Made by a program: the position numbers and the translations under genes. The notes beneath the pieces were generated by a model. That model saw only the letters and a list, made by a program, of their open reading frames with translations. It was not told where the DNA came from and made no database searches. From Oreocharis arfaki (Eukaryota; Chordata; Aves; Passeriformes; Paramythiidae), in assembly GCA_013398015.1 (NCBI GenBank), contig VZRR01010829.1:437733-501732 (forward strand): a stretch of 64,000 nt of DNA, given 5' to 3'. Shown here piece by piece: positions 1 to 13,035 of the stretch (positions are counted from its first letter, which is position 1; every line of letters starts with the position of its first letter).

Positions 1-1559
1 TCTAGGGTGAGGATGTAGCATAACACTGTGTGCACACTAGCTGGAGGAGCTAAAGGAAAGCCCCAAATGTGTCTGTGTTCCAGTTGTTTTCCTCAAGGCT
101 GGCTCTGCTTATAGAAACAACACGCACTGGTAAGGTGCAGTGAGTGGGAGCAGTGGGCAGGAGCTGCCAGAGGTTTTCCCAGCTTTCAGTAACCTCAGAG
201 ACGCTTGTATATAGCTTTCTCCCTAGGTAGTCATCACTAGAACCACTTCCTGTTTGCTTTTATGACTCCATCCCAAATCACATGGACGTTAAGCAGGAAA
301 TATGGGATTTCCTCCCAAGTCATCAAACACCAGGATTTGGGGAGCCCCTTTATAGCCTGGCACGTTATCTAAAAGTTTGGGCTGGGGAGAAAGAGCTTCA
401 TGAAAAAACAGTCTCACTTAAAAATACCCTTTTTATCAACATGGAAAAATTTAGGGGGGAACAAAAGAGAGAAAAATATTCCTTTTTGTTTATTTGCTAT
501 GGGGAGGTTGGAAAAAAACCAAGAAACTCTAATCAAAACCAGGAAAGATTCAGTTACTTTAGAGAAAAGGTCAATAAAGCCCTGAATATTTACCCTGCTG
601 TCCAAACTATTTGTATTTATGCTCTCTGAAAATCTGTTAGGTGTTCAGTGAAAATGAAGAAGTTAAAAAGTTGTGAAGTCTTCTGACAACAACAGTTTTC
701 ATTTCCATTTACATTTTTCCACGTATTTCAGCCACCCTAGTGAAAAACCTCACTGTTAGACTTCATTTACAGTCCTAGTTAAGGCATATATTTACAGCAC
801 TTTCTAGAGCTTGTTCTTTTGGTTTGGTTGGCTTTTTTTTGTAAATCACACTGATTTTACAGTGATGCAGATTGAGATGGAGACCCAGATACTCCGTGGT
901 GCCAGACATGCCCTTATTTCCATGAGGGAGTGTCAGGCAATGCTGAATTTAGGCGAGTACCTTTGCTGTTCCCCAAATACAGACAGTGCCGCTCTAGCTT
1001 GCATGGCAGTCCAAGAGTCCCATCAAGGCAGGGGCATCTCCCCTGTCAGTATGTGATGCTGCAGTGCCTCAAATTCTCACTTTCCTTTGTTGTGAGTCCT
1101 GCACAGGCAGGACAGGAGAGGCACGCAATACCTCCTGTGGGGAATATTTGCACTTGTGTCTTTAGCAAAGCTTTGCTATGTGCTTGCATTGCTGGAGACA
1201 ATGGGAAGTTCTTATTTGTAACATTGCTAACATCGCCTTAGTTATTCAATCTCTATTTTGCTGGCTTTGAAGGTTTGCTGTCTTTATCACTGTTTGGTGG
1301 AGAGGTCCAGGGGGAATTGCCTAAGCGTGCTGAGCAAATGTGTAAGAGAAGCCAAAATGTGAGCTTGAGTCTTCTGAGTGGCCAAGACTCTGGTGCTCCA
1401 GTCCATTCTTCTTGTCTGAGAGTCCCAAAGAGGGGATGCAACAGAGGGAATGCTGCATTTTGCAGGTACCTTCTCAATGCTGAATTTGTTCAGTCTCGCT
1501 GATGGTTTCTTTATATTTGCTGTTGTCTAGAAATATGTATAAAAGGATGCCATGGGTTG
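1..1559. other. Non-coding DNA, no gene seen
   Basis: AT-rich sequence with no recognisable exon, RNA gene or young repeat. An open stretch of 115 codons at 282-629 (+) has low-complexity, Lys/Asn-rich content typical of chance frames in AT-rich DNA, so it is not called. The window edge cuts whatever precedes base 1. Confidence 0.6.
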
Positions 1560-1984
1560 GGAATGGTATTCCCCAACTTAGTCTCTTCCCCTGGGACCCT
1601 CCAAACCACATTCTGCTCCCTCTCTCTCTCCTTCCTCTTCCCCTTCCTCTGAGGTGGGATGGTGAACTGGAGGCTCAAAAGGTAAAGATCACGGGTTGAG
1701 CTGAGAACGATTTACTGGGCACAGCAATTAGATAACAAAATGTGCAGTTACAGCAGCAGTACTGACGACAGTAGGGTGCAAGAAAGAGCAAATGATTCAC
1801 ACGGAAACTCCCTGACCACAGCAATGCCTGACCGCTCCCTCTGCCACATTACCCAGACTTGGAGGAGAGCCCTTTGCCTCATCCTTGAAAAATGAAGTGA
1901 GCTGGTATAGAATAACCACCGGGTCCTATCCATCCCCCTCCAATCCTGGCTACTGCAAAAATTAACTCTGTCCTGGCCAGAACA
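1560..1984. mobile_element. Degenerate avian ERV solo LTR (related to the LTR at 8852)
   Basis: This stretch follows the same order of landmarks as the well-preserved LTR at 8852-9401. It starts with a pyrimidine-rich block (about 1615-1651), then has gaggtgggatggtgaactgg, a gggttgag...tttactggg segment that matches the atggattgag...tttaatagg segment of the other copy, and finally aaaattaactctgtcctggc close to the end, the counterpart of aaaattaactctatcccacc. The right edge is placed at ccagaaca (1984), matching the terminal ccaggaca of the intact copy. The left edge is uncertain and no target-site duplication could be found. The central part has diverged or been deleted, so the copy is older than its partner. 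No retroviral internal genes lie beside it. The family name cannot be given without a repeat library. Confidence 0.6.
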
Positions 1985-4900
1985 AGAACAAAGGAAAAGT
2001 CAAAGTACGTGCTGTTGCTCAGGAACAGTGATGTTTCCTAGAAGCTCTGACTTTCTGGTGGCAGGCAGTTTGGAAGGATTTGCTTTGCCCAATGAAATCC
2101 ACAGTGTTATCTCGAACTTGGAAGGAGGAAAAGCAGATCCAGCTCATGACTGCAGCACTGTTGTAAATGGAATGAGGATCACTGTCCTGGGCTGTTTTGT
2201 TTCGTTTGGGTTTAATCTGCAATTCAGGACTGTGTTATTCAACTGTACTTCACTCATGTGAATAACGACTTACGCTCCAGAGGACCCCGTTGCCTTATGA
2301 ATCATAAAAGCTATGAGGTTGCCTAGGCAATTAAATCAGTATCTTTTTTGCTCTTGTTGCAGTAACATTTTCAACAATAATGCTAAGGAGCTCAGATAGA
2401 TTTCACTGGCCTGGCAACAGCTGAGCATTTTCTTGTTAGGTAGCTCCTGCCAATCCTTTTTAGTTATTTTAAAGAAGTAAAGTAGCTTTATTTCTTAGTC
2501 TTATATTGAGTGAGAGGTTGAAATGTTAATCTCAGTGGATTAGTGGTGTATCCTTTGAGAAAAAGGAAAGCTTGCGTTTTTCTTGGTCCCCTGAGTGCTG
2601 GATGGAATTGTTTGAGAAATCTTGAATTTCATCAGCTAGATACAAGGAAATGTGCAAGTAAGCCTTGAATGATCTGTCAAAAGAGGTTGACTTTATTGCA
2701 GCCGTTTTGGAAACTTGTTTGAACTAATAGTTTTTCCCCAGGTGTTTCTTTGCAAGATTTTAGTGCATTTCACATGAGACAGTGAAAAGGAATCACCACA
2801 GGATTATTAGTAATTCAGAACTTCTTGGAGAGCTATATTCTGCCATCAATTTGCTAAAATAATGGCTGGAATATGAACTGCTGCATTTTTATGATTTGGT
2901 GTATCTATTGTTTAAATACACCGCTTGCCTTATCCACTCCCAGCATATGTGTTTATACTGGAAAGTTTACATAGTGAGTGAAAATAATAATACAGTCTCA
3001 CTGAATGAGGTTAATTGCAGTTCAGTCATCGAAATCAAGGAGTAAGAAGTGGGACAGAATAGCAAGTGAGACTAATTTCTGTTCTTATGGGCTCTGGATT
3101 TACCTACACTGACTGAAGTGCAGGCACTTACCAGGAGTAATTCCAAGTACAGATGTGCACACTGCCTTAGTCTGAATGAATTTTCTCTTTCATTAGTGTA
3201 TCCCTAAGTTTTGCCAGTAGCTCATGGAGTCAGCACAGATGTGTCCCTCTCACCTTTCCCTACTCCCACAATTCTGTGTGTCTCTCTGGTTGCTCTGCAG
3301 CTCTACACATACAAAAGATGAGTGGCCATGACTAACAGTGAATAGCTGGAGCTAACAGGCAAAGAGTGAGGGTGTCCAGGCTGAAATTTCAGGTTGTCTG
3401 CACTCAGATGAGACTATAGAGAAATCTCTGCTGCTTGAACCTCTGTTAACAGGATAAAATTCTCTGGTGCTTTCAAGTAAGAAGAGATAAAGTTTCCTCT
3501 GTTAAACCTGGCCACTCGATCTGAAAATCGTGGTTCATTGTGGAAACTAGAACTCTGTCTGGTTAAAGAATGGAACTGTAATTAAATAGGGAAGACTGTG
3601 CCCTTCTACAAGTGCTGTTCACAGAAAATATTGCTGAATTGTGTCATGAAATACTTGTATTCCTTGCTTGAAGGTTTTTGGCCCCAAAGCTACGCTATTT
3701 TTTGACAAATGATTGTCCCCATTACAAATTCTTTTCATGCAGACATTTCAAACCTAGCTTGAGGGACTTCCTTTCTGCTTCCTCACCAGTTTTTGAAGGT
3801 GAGGGTAACTTTTTTGGTCTCTTGCTCAAACAAAATGCAGCAATCTTCTTATGCAGCAGATCTCTGCTGGCAAGATTATGAGTGCAGGTTTTCCTTCTCT
3901 TTGTCATGCAAAATAGCTGTATTGGAGCAAATAGGAAGTTCCTTATTTCTTGGTTCCTAAGTTGCTAGAAAGTTCAGTACTGGGACCTGTCAGTTGCACT
4001 ATCAGTTTCCTTTAGTTTTGTTGTTTTTTAAATGCCTAGTGTTTATACCAAGGATAGACTTATGTGGTACAAGGCCAGGTTATAACCAACAAATGTAGCT
4101 CCATTAATTTCAGAGCCAGCACATGTCAGAAGCTGATCTGCTTCTGTGTTAAAAATGTGTTGACACAGTAGAGTGAGACTCTAGGATGAACAGACCTTGA
4201 TCTCATCTTACTTGGTGGCAAGTTTTTTTGTGGAGTGGTTTCTTTTTTGCCTTGGTTTTTTTTGGGTTTTTTTGTTTTTTTTAAGCTAAATAATTTGAAT
4301 AATTTTGAGGATTTCCATTTCCCTTCCATGTAGCCGTGTGGTTCTTTCCTGTAGAGAGATTAACACAGTGCCTAGCTGGAAAATGAGTTGGCAAAATTCT
4401 TTCAGGTAGATATTTTTTCTCTTGGATTTTGTTACAGTATTTCAGATAAGAGCACTGACAGCCAAATGTCACCAACCGTAGGCAGATATCCACGTAAATA
4501 TCTATTACACACAAATGTGTGGCAATTTCCTGCCTTAGCAATCATTTTTGAACTAAAGACCTCTGCTACTAAAAGCATGAGCTCCGAAGTTTTGAGTTAG
4601 AAGTGCTGCCTGGTAGCTGGTAACAAAAGCAGTTGTTATCCTGGTGTAGGCAGTAGAATGAGAAGCGCCATATGCCTTTCACAAGCACTGCAAAAGGCGA
4701 AACTGTTCAGCTGCTAACTTTTGTCCTTTGCTTGTCCTGAAACATTTCTATATGAATCTTTTTCTTCCCTCCACCCCCCAAAGTTATATATTAATTCTTT
4801 GTAGATGGCATGGCTATTTGATAAGAACTTCCAAATCTTAAATAAAAAAATTAAAATGCCTAAATTACTTACTTTATAAACATTTCTATCGTTTTGTGGT

Positions 4901-7900
4901 CTCGAGAATAAAGTTTTAAATTTGCATTTATGAGAAACATTTACAAAGAAAGTGAATTTAAGTGGCAAAGTGACTGTGTGGGCTATTAATCTGTTTTGTT
5001 TTACTGATCAGCTTATTTTACCAGTACTTGCCTTTTTTCTTTTTGTTTAGGGAAATCAATAGATAATGATATTGTGATCAAATTTACTTTCTGCATGACT
5101 ATTTTCGCTGGATTTCTTGGGGTTTACTCACGGGGGGAAGGCAAGGAAAATTTGGTCTTTTGTCTTTGAAGTTTCATATTCACTAGTACCAATGCAGAAC
5201 ACATTTCATTTGCAGAGGCCAGGCTGAGGTTAAGTTGGTTTTAAAGATAACAGTAGATTCCAGCGTCCTTGCATTTGTTTTGTATTTGGTGACAGTCACT
5301 AAATCAGGGGAAGGAATGTTCAAACAACACACTCGAGGAAAAGTGATTTTTATGGAAAGGCCCCATTCCTGCTAATAGCCAGTAACTGCACACAACCCCA
5401 CTGACATTAAAAGTCCATTAGCTAAGCCAAGTTTAAACACCAGCTGATGCTATGTCAGCTGAATGTATATTGGAATTTTTCATGCAACACAGCAATAGCA
5501 CTTCTGTACTTTTCCTAAAACTATGTACATTAAGAAAAGCAAATGTCATCTGATAGTAGTAAGATGAAGAGTTCACATTAAAGTAGGCAGAATTGTAATC
5601 AAACTGAAGTCACCATCTGGTTGCATTAACGAGAAACAAAAATGGATACAAGAAAAGCAGGGAGTGTCAGGTTTCTGAGTTAAAGCTAGATTAACAAATC
5701 TAGCGTGCAGGCTTCTGTAATACAGGATAAGCACAGAGCTGCTTATCTGCTTGGTCTTTTATCATTAAATATAATATGACCTTGTTTGAGAAAAGTTTAT
5801 ATTGAGGTCTGTAAGATGCTTTCTCATGTGGAGCACTGGGTTGCCATGGAAGAAGGTTGTTTCCTGGCTATTTAAGAAATATGTCTCATTACAGCAGCGT
5901 GAAAACCCTTAAATGTGTCAAGATAGTGTTTGTATGCCTATGGTCTGAAATTCTAGTTAGCCAGTGGCACAGCAAATAGCATTCGCCCATCTTTATGTAT
6001 CAAAAAGAGGGTTGAAAAGGATGGTGAAAAAATGGTGTGTGCTTGGTATAGGGAAGTGTTTACAGGTGGTGAACTTACTGTTCATCTTCAGAAGCAGCAG
6101 CAGGCTGAGGTCTCAGTACTGCGATCTTGGCACCCACAGAAGCACAGTTTAGCACCTGGTTTGGCAGTGGGTGTAGTTCAGAGAAATCACTTTGAAGCCT
6201 GCTTTGAAAATGTAGGCCTTGCGCTATAAAGCCATTGTGGCGACAGGCAAGGGATGGCTTAGTAAGTTAATGTGAGAGCTGGAGCAGAGGGGTAATTAGT
6301 CACTCACTGACCCTCTCCCAAGTCTGGTGAAGTATTGCTGTAACCTCCTCTGCCTCTGCTGTGTTATTATCTGTCCATTAGCGAAGCCTTGTGCAAGTAC
6401 TGACAGGAGCACAGCTAAAATGCCTGATGTGGGCAGACAAATCCACTGCAAACATCCTGTGAATGTATCTCCAGGGCTCCCTTACACTCCTACCACACTG
6501 TGTTAGTAGTGCAAAACTCTCAAACGTGTCGTGAGGCTGAGCCTGATTTTTTTTGTCTTCCTTGCTGAAGGAGCTGACATCAGTAGCGTGCCCAGAGCAG
6601 ATTGTGTGTCTGTGAACCACAGGGTTTAAGGAGAGTAATTTAATTGCATTTTTCCCCCTTCTGGAACATAACATGTAAACATATTACTGAACTAAAGCCT
6701 GGTTTTAATTACAAGCAGTAACTTTTTCATGTTGACAGATTTTCACATGGAAAGCTTTATTGAAAATGAGAGGAGACCTTTTTACCATCGTTAGTTCTTG
6801 CTGTTTAGTGCTTTTATCAAGTACAGTAAAATATGGTTTATAATTAATTCAAAGCTTATATGGACATGTTTAATATAATTACCAAACAAAATCCTGTTTA
6901 CTGACATATTGCTTGTGAAACCAGCCTGAATAATCTGGTCTCTGGCACACATAAATCAGGCAGTAATAACAGCTGTAAATATTTCATAATATACTTAGAG
7001 TGCTTTGATTCTAATACTGAATCCACTTTTGGGTTTTAAGTATAAAACGTAGGTCAAAAATGACTTTTACCATGTGTTCCTTCCTAATCTCTTTCACTAC
7101 TTTGCCTGAAACTTATTTTTAAAAAATCATTATGGTATTTTATTATAAAAAAAGTAAATATAGACATGTTCATGAGCTGGGAAAATTATGTAATTAAATT
7201 ATGCTGGAGCTAACAGAATGACGCCATTGACGTTGGCACGGCACAATTGCTTCAATACAACCCTGAATATTTTTCACTGGAAAAGTCATTGCAGTGCCAA
7301 TAACCTTTGTCTTAAAGTTTTACTATTTTTATCTGTCTGGATGTCTGTATATGGTGTACTAAGCCTGAAAGACGTGCATAAGACACTAAGAAGCAGCTGG
7401 TTATGCAGCTAATTCAAGTGGCCAAAGGGCTGGAAAACCAAAGGTGACCAGGAGCTGGGCTTGTAGCAGACTGCTGGGGGACCTATGATGCTGCGTTGTG
7501 TGCTGGGCCTCCTCTTTCTGGGAAGGCTTTGAACCTGTATTTAAATAGAAGGAAGGAAAGGTGACCAGCTGTCTGTCTACTGCAGAATATTTGGGCTTGC
7601 ATAAGGCTACTAAATCATCTTTGGGCATTTGAACGATGTGCACGATTTGTCCAGTTCAGAAAAGTGCCTCGAAGGTTCAGAAAAAGGTTTATGATGATCT
7701 CTCAAGTCATTTTCCCCTGCACCAAGCAAAGACCTAAAAAGAAGTTGTGCAAAAGACATTTTGAAATTTTTGTTTACTTGGAAATGTTCTTTAACTTCTA
7801 AAATAAAATAAGAAATAAAGTAACTTAAGTACTATTTAGAAAGGCAAATTTGAAAAATCATTCACTTTGAGAATTCTTTTACTCTTGTTCTGCAGTTGGA

Positions 7901-8846
7901 TTCCCCTGCAAAAGTTGACATAAATTTTCAAATTTTTTGGCTGTTGCACTCTTTGGAAAAATCATCAGTCTCCAAAACTGTGCCACGCTCCTTCATGAAT
8001 GCTGGCTCCTCCAAGCTATGAACCTCTCAGGATCCCACCCCTCAACATAAAAAACACAACTGATACTTTTTATGAGGTAGGCCTTAACATTAGGATATCT
8101 TGCGGGAGTTCTTATTTTTACTTCCTACCTCCTTGAGGGGATAAACAAAGCCTGTTTGGGTAAAGGGAGCTCCTTGGCCTTGCTTTTAGATGGTCAATAT
8201 TTTAAGATACATCAACATATTTTGATTTGTGTAAAACTACATGGTGATACTTGCAATCGACATACACCTAGGGATCCATGGCTATGATTTGCAAAGGTGT
8301 TGCTAAAGTATTTAGCAAGCCACTCTCTCTAGAGAGATCGTAGGGGTTCCTGAATGCAGTACTTTGATTTTGGAAAGCTGAAGTCCCAATTCTTAGCTTT
8401 CTGTAGTATGAGAACTTGCACTGAAGTGTGAGTCATTGCTTGAGAACATTGTAGTGCGTGAACAATATTAAATTGCTTTGTTATGTGTATGTGCAGGCCG
8501 CATCCAGACACTGTCATTGGGAAGTTATTAGTATATATAATTAACTAACCACAAGGAATTGCTGGACTGAAATAGCTTGTGTAGGCCTACATGTTTCCTT
8601 CCCACAAACCCAGCTTAAATGTTCATGCAAGTCTCTTGCTAAGGAAGTGTGTTACTGCCAGTGAAATATTGTTTGGGAAGATGCACTTACCTGCGAGAGT
8701 ATAGAGCTTTACCTAGGCCGACCTTCAAAAGTTAGGTCTTCTGACTTGTGCTCTGTGCTGTTTATCAAATGCTGTGTTGTTTCATATTAGATGATGTGAC
8801 CTTTAGATTTCAGCTGCTGCCATAATTTAATTGACAGGTCCTGTAG
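1985..8846. other. Non-coding DNA, no gene seen
   Basis: Long AT-rich stretch without a supportable exon. It holds T-rich tracts (about 4218-4282), several isolated acceptor-like sites (pyrimidine tract plus AG at 2362, 3300 and 5050) that open no usable frame, and an AT-rich, homeodomain-core-rich part at about 6690-7200 that could be regulatory. A short relic of an ancient repeat is noted separately at 4091-4115. The rest shows nothing specific. Confidence 0.55.
4091..4115. repeat. Possible short relic of an ancient amniote repeat
   Basis: The segment tgtagctccattaatttcag resembles the tgtagctccattgacttcaa phrase found in very old interspersed repeats of amniotes. It is only about 25 bp, so it could be coincidence. 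Confidence 0.2.
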
Positions 8847-8851
8847 GAGCC
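8847..8851. repeat. Target-site duplication, left copy
   Basis: The 5 bases gagcc directly before the LTR; the identical right copy is at 9402-9406. Together they fix the LTR boundaries. Confidence 0.85.
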
Positions 8852-9401
8852 TGTTGTGGTTTAGCCCAGCAGGTAGCTAGCACCACACAGCTGCTGGCTC
8901 ACTCCGCCCTCGCACCATGGGATGGGGGAGAGAGTTGGGGAGAAAAAAAAAAGTTAAATTCATGGATTGAGATAAAAATGGTTTAATAGGACAGAAAAGG
9001 AAGAGAAAATACTGGTAATATTAGTAACAACAATAAAATAATTAGAATATACAAAACAAGTGATACACAGTGCAACTGTTCACATGCAAAGTTCCTGCAC
9101 AGCAGCCTGTCCAGTTTTCCCCCTCACTTGTATACTGATCATAAAGGGATATAGTATGGAATATCCCCTTTGGGGTCAGCTGTCCTGGCTGTGTCCCCTC
9201 CCAACTTCTTATGCACCCCCAGCCTCGTTGCTGGCAGGGTGGGGTGAGAAGCTGCAAAGTCCTTGACTCAGTATAAACACTGCTTAGCAACACCTGAAAC
9301 ATCAGTGTGTTGCCACCATTAGTCTCATCCTAAATCCAAAATAAAACACCATACCTGCTACTAGGAAGAAAATTAACTCTATCCCACCCGAAACCAGGAC
9401 A
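8852..9401. mobile_element. Solo LTR of an avian endogenous retrovirus
   Basis: A 550-bp element that begins TGTTGTGGTTTAGCCC and ends GAAACCAGGACA, so it has the TG...CA termini of retroviral LTRs. It is flanked on both sides by the same 5 bases, gagcc (8847-8851 and 9402-9406), the duplication made at integration. Inside are an A-run (about 8944-8953), a TATA-like gtatactgatcataaa segment near 9130, the phrase ctgtcctggctgtgtcccct common in passerine LTRs, and an AATAAA near 9340. There is no gag, pol or env sequence and no second LTR nearby, so the provirus has collapsed to a solo LTR by recombination between its ends. The intact duplication and little decay suggest a younger insertion than the one at 1560. 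Direction of transcription is not assigned. A 5-bp duplication is reported for several avian ERV classes, so class is left open. Confidence 0.88.
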
Positions 9402-9406
9402 GAGCC
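9402..9406. repeat. Target-site duplication, right copy
   Basis: The 5 bases gagcc directly after the terminal CA of the LTR, identical to 8847-8851. Confidence 0.85.
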
Positions 9407-12400
9407 AAAATTATTAATGAGAATTTGTGCAACACCAGGTTTTCATGACTCAGGCCAACAGATATGACTTGTGTTTATGAAGACCAAGTAGTTGTGGCAG
9501 TGTAGGTCTGGAGTTCAGGAAGGCCAAGGGTGTTTTCATTAGTGAGGAAGTGGAGACCAGCTGCTTTATTTATGCTTATAAATATATATTACAGTATTTA
9601 AGTGCACAGGTAAATTGTGTGTGCTGCTTAGCCCCATCTGTTCCCAATAAATTTCAGCCTACAGGCTCTAGGTTTTGAAACTTTTGATTATGCTCAGAAT
9701 GGTGAACTAAGTAGAAGAGCTGGCCTTCACAAAGTATGCTTGCAACTGAACCTCTCATTTTGTGTAAACCAGCACAGCTTCCCCGAGTTCCGTGTCTCAG
9801 TTCTGCTCCAGCTGAGGGCTGTTAATAGTCAGGGTTTCTGTAAGACTCTTTCCTGGAGGGGAGATTTCTATCTGGTCTGTTTGGACAGAAAAAATTTCCA
9901 TGACTCTAAGAATGCTTTTAAAAGAACTGGGGAGAAAGAGGAGCAGATGCTGCAAAGTACATCAGAGAGCAGTCCCAATGTTAACAAAGAGAGAGATTAT
10001 TTACCACTAAAAGGAGGAGGAAAAGGTTTGGATCTTTACAAGACCTTGTCCCGCTTAAGAGAGCCTGAGGAAAAGATAGGCATCTAGAAGGGCAGTTATT
10101 GGTTAAAATGCTGGTTTATGACTACAAATTGTTTGAGGCTTTTTATTTAAAAAAAATAAAAAACAAACAAAAAACTTTGGAAGTTTTTGTGCAATCACCC
10201 ACAATCCCACTGATACAAAGCCTCTTCAAAGACTCACTAATTAAAATGAAAAGGCTGTATGTTCCCATTGCTCCAAGTCTCTGCTTTTTTTTTGTTCTCA
10301 GAACATCATCCTACTTCTGAACAAAAACTGAGATGAATTTTTCTGTGTACCATCAAGACCGTCTTCCTCGCTATGACAATGACCGGTCACTTTTGATCAT
10401 CTTAGAGGGTATTTACAGAAACAGAAATAAAACTTAATTGTCCTCATTGTCTTCTATCAAAATAGGCAATAGAAAATTAAAACACAAAAAAACGAACCTT
10501 CTAGGATTAATGATTTCAAATAGTAGTAACAGTGGAAAACATACATTTCTTTGTAGAATTAAGAGTTTTGAATACACTGCAGGCTTTATTTTTATTTTCC
10601 TGGGTGGTAAGACAAATACTGCACAGTATAAAGAAGTTCAAGCATCCTCTTCCCCTGAAAATAAAGGTCATAAATACAAGGTATAGACTAAACATTCTTT
10701 ACTCTTGCATGAAAACTTGGGATGAGAACAAACCTGTGGGATTTGAGGCTGGAGAAAGGCGGAAGTGGAGTAGTGTGTATCTACCAGCCACTTCTAAACC
10801 ACGAGACAGACACAAATGCATGGAGGCAGCCTGTTTAAAGGTCAGGTATGTTGTGCATGGATACTTGAGTCAAGAAGGAGAAGGTAGTAATAAAGGGGCT
10901 GCTGCTCCATTTTGTTAAGACACCAGCACGCACAAAAAGGACTGGTCTAATGACTCTAAGGGGCTCCACAGTCATCCCACACGTGTCACTAGCTGTTTGC
11001 AATAGAGTGGACTCAATGTGGCCCTGACATAGGAGGCTTTGGGCTTCCCTGCTTCAGGAATGACCTCAGCATCCTCAGTTCAGTCTGGAAGACTATTCAG
11101 GATGAGCTAAGGCAAGCAGGGAGGAAAAACTTGTTGAAAACCGAAAGAAAAGTCACATGAACTTAAGAGATGGTACTTTTTAAAATAAATGTGTCATCAT
11201 ATATATGAACTATCTGTTATATTGTGGCTATGACACACATTAAGCGACAGAGGTACTTTAAAAAGAAGAAAAAGATTTAATATTGCCACCAGGTTATCTC
11301 CTGGTGTTGTTGTTTGGTTTGGATTGTTTGTTTCTTTATTTACTTTTAAAGTGAGACTGTTCCTTATCCACCTGAGAATACTTGCAGAATTAGGAGGGGA
11401 GACTTAGAACAATTTTCTGAATTGGTTCATCTAGCCATTAAAAAGATACTAGTGCATCATTATTACATTTGAATGCGAGACGAAACTGTAAAACCCAAAG
11501 GCAATGTTAAGTGGGATCTCACAAGTTGTCTGAGTGAAGAATTTGGAGCTTGTTTTTCAGTGCTGACACTGGTGCCAGGACAGAGCTACTTATTATCAAC
11601 TCTCCTGCTGGGATGCTTTAGGAAAATGTCAATTTTGTGTGGTTGCTGGGTATGCTAAGCTGTAAATTACTAAAAAGGAACTGAAAAAGTCAGTTTAAGC
11701 ATTGTGGACTTTCATGTGCAAGGAAAAATGTTAAAGGAAAATTTGTAGCAAGAATTGGATTAAAGGTACAGTACTGTAGAAACCCTTTCCCTTATGAGCA
11801 GTCCTATTAACCTTTGAATTGTGATGACACTCATACAAGGATCTGTGCTTCAATGTGTGAGTAATCCCACACTTCTGATATGCAGCCTTGCAAGGTTGTG
11901 TGTAGCCTAAAATGAGTAGCCCCAACAAAGTTTCCCAATAGGATCAAAACCAGATCCTTAGGACGGAGTTCAGACCAGAAACAGAACTTCTCTGAAGAAC
12001 TCTTAATCTAAACTCCCTGTTGCAGGAGCTCTTATCAGAGAAATTTTGACAATGTCCATTGATTAATTTTCTCTTTTTTTGTATCTTAAAGAGTAAATCG
12101 AAAGGTCATTTTTTTATATTGACGTGCAAGGAGTTCTATTGATTCTCTTTTATGAGGCATTAATGAAATCTATAGAAGCCTAACAAGATTGTATAGTTAA
12201 CCTTGGCAAGATTGCCTGTTCTTTTTACATGAGCAGAAAAGGGAAAGTAGAATGTTCCATTTTGGCGGTTTAAATTATGTGGGAGTGAGTGAATTTTGCG
12301 GAATTAAATACCTCTTAGCACAGAAAAGAGAGCATGATGTATCAATACCAACCCATTCACTCTGAAATGTGCTTAGCAGAGATTTTTTGGGGGAGCACTT

Positions 12401-12989
12401 TGTTTTCCTGCCTAATGGTACCACATATTTATCACTATGAAAACATGCAGAAAAGTCAATCACTCACTACGTGTGCCAGAAATGCCTTCCACAGTCACAA
12501 CGGTGATATGTCAAGAGTCTGTCTCACTTTAAAAGAACAGGCAGAATTTATTCTGGAAATGTACCAAAATGGACCAATCTGTCTCAAAAATATGAAGCTG
12601 GGATCAATTTTGCTAAGTTAAAATAAACAGTAGTCACACTTGAGCCAGTGTATTATGCTAGCAGAGGAAGAAATGTAAAGACCTGGGGGTATCTATGGAT
12701 TTGGCTTGGTAGAACATTAAATATGGTACATTGGATTAAAAAATTATCCCATAACCTAAAAACTATGCATAATAAAATTTGGGATGACTTTTCAGTGTAT
12801 CATTCCATTACTTTCTTAAACATATTTTCTTTTTTATGCCACTTAAATTAATGAAGGCCATCTTGGCTATGAAATACAAAGCTCATGCCCCTTGAGAAAG
12901 GGTGCCTTTGCACAGTGAAAGCTCAGAAGCCTTTGAGTGAATGTCGTGCATTTTTATTTGCAGTAGGAAAAACATACTGGAGAAAGGCA

Positions 12990-13035
12990 AGTATAATTAT
13001 CTCCATTTTAGATGGAAACCAGAGGAGCGGGAGGC
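12990..13035 (+). repeat. MIR-like SINE relic
   Basis: The stretch attatctccattttagatgg followed by aaaccagagga matches the MIR core order (ttatccccattttacagatg, then aaactgaggca) with small deletions. The flanks do not extend the match clearly. MIRs are ancient and occur as decayed copies in bird genomes. Confidence 0.4.

Noticed and set aside
2341..2362. Strong acceptor-like site
   Set aside because: All three frames close within a few codons and no donor follows at exon distance.
5029..5050. Strong acceptor-like site before a 43-codon open run
   Set aside because: No donor near the end of the open run; decoy acceptors are frequent in T-rich DNA.
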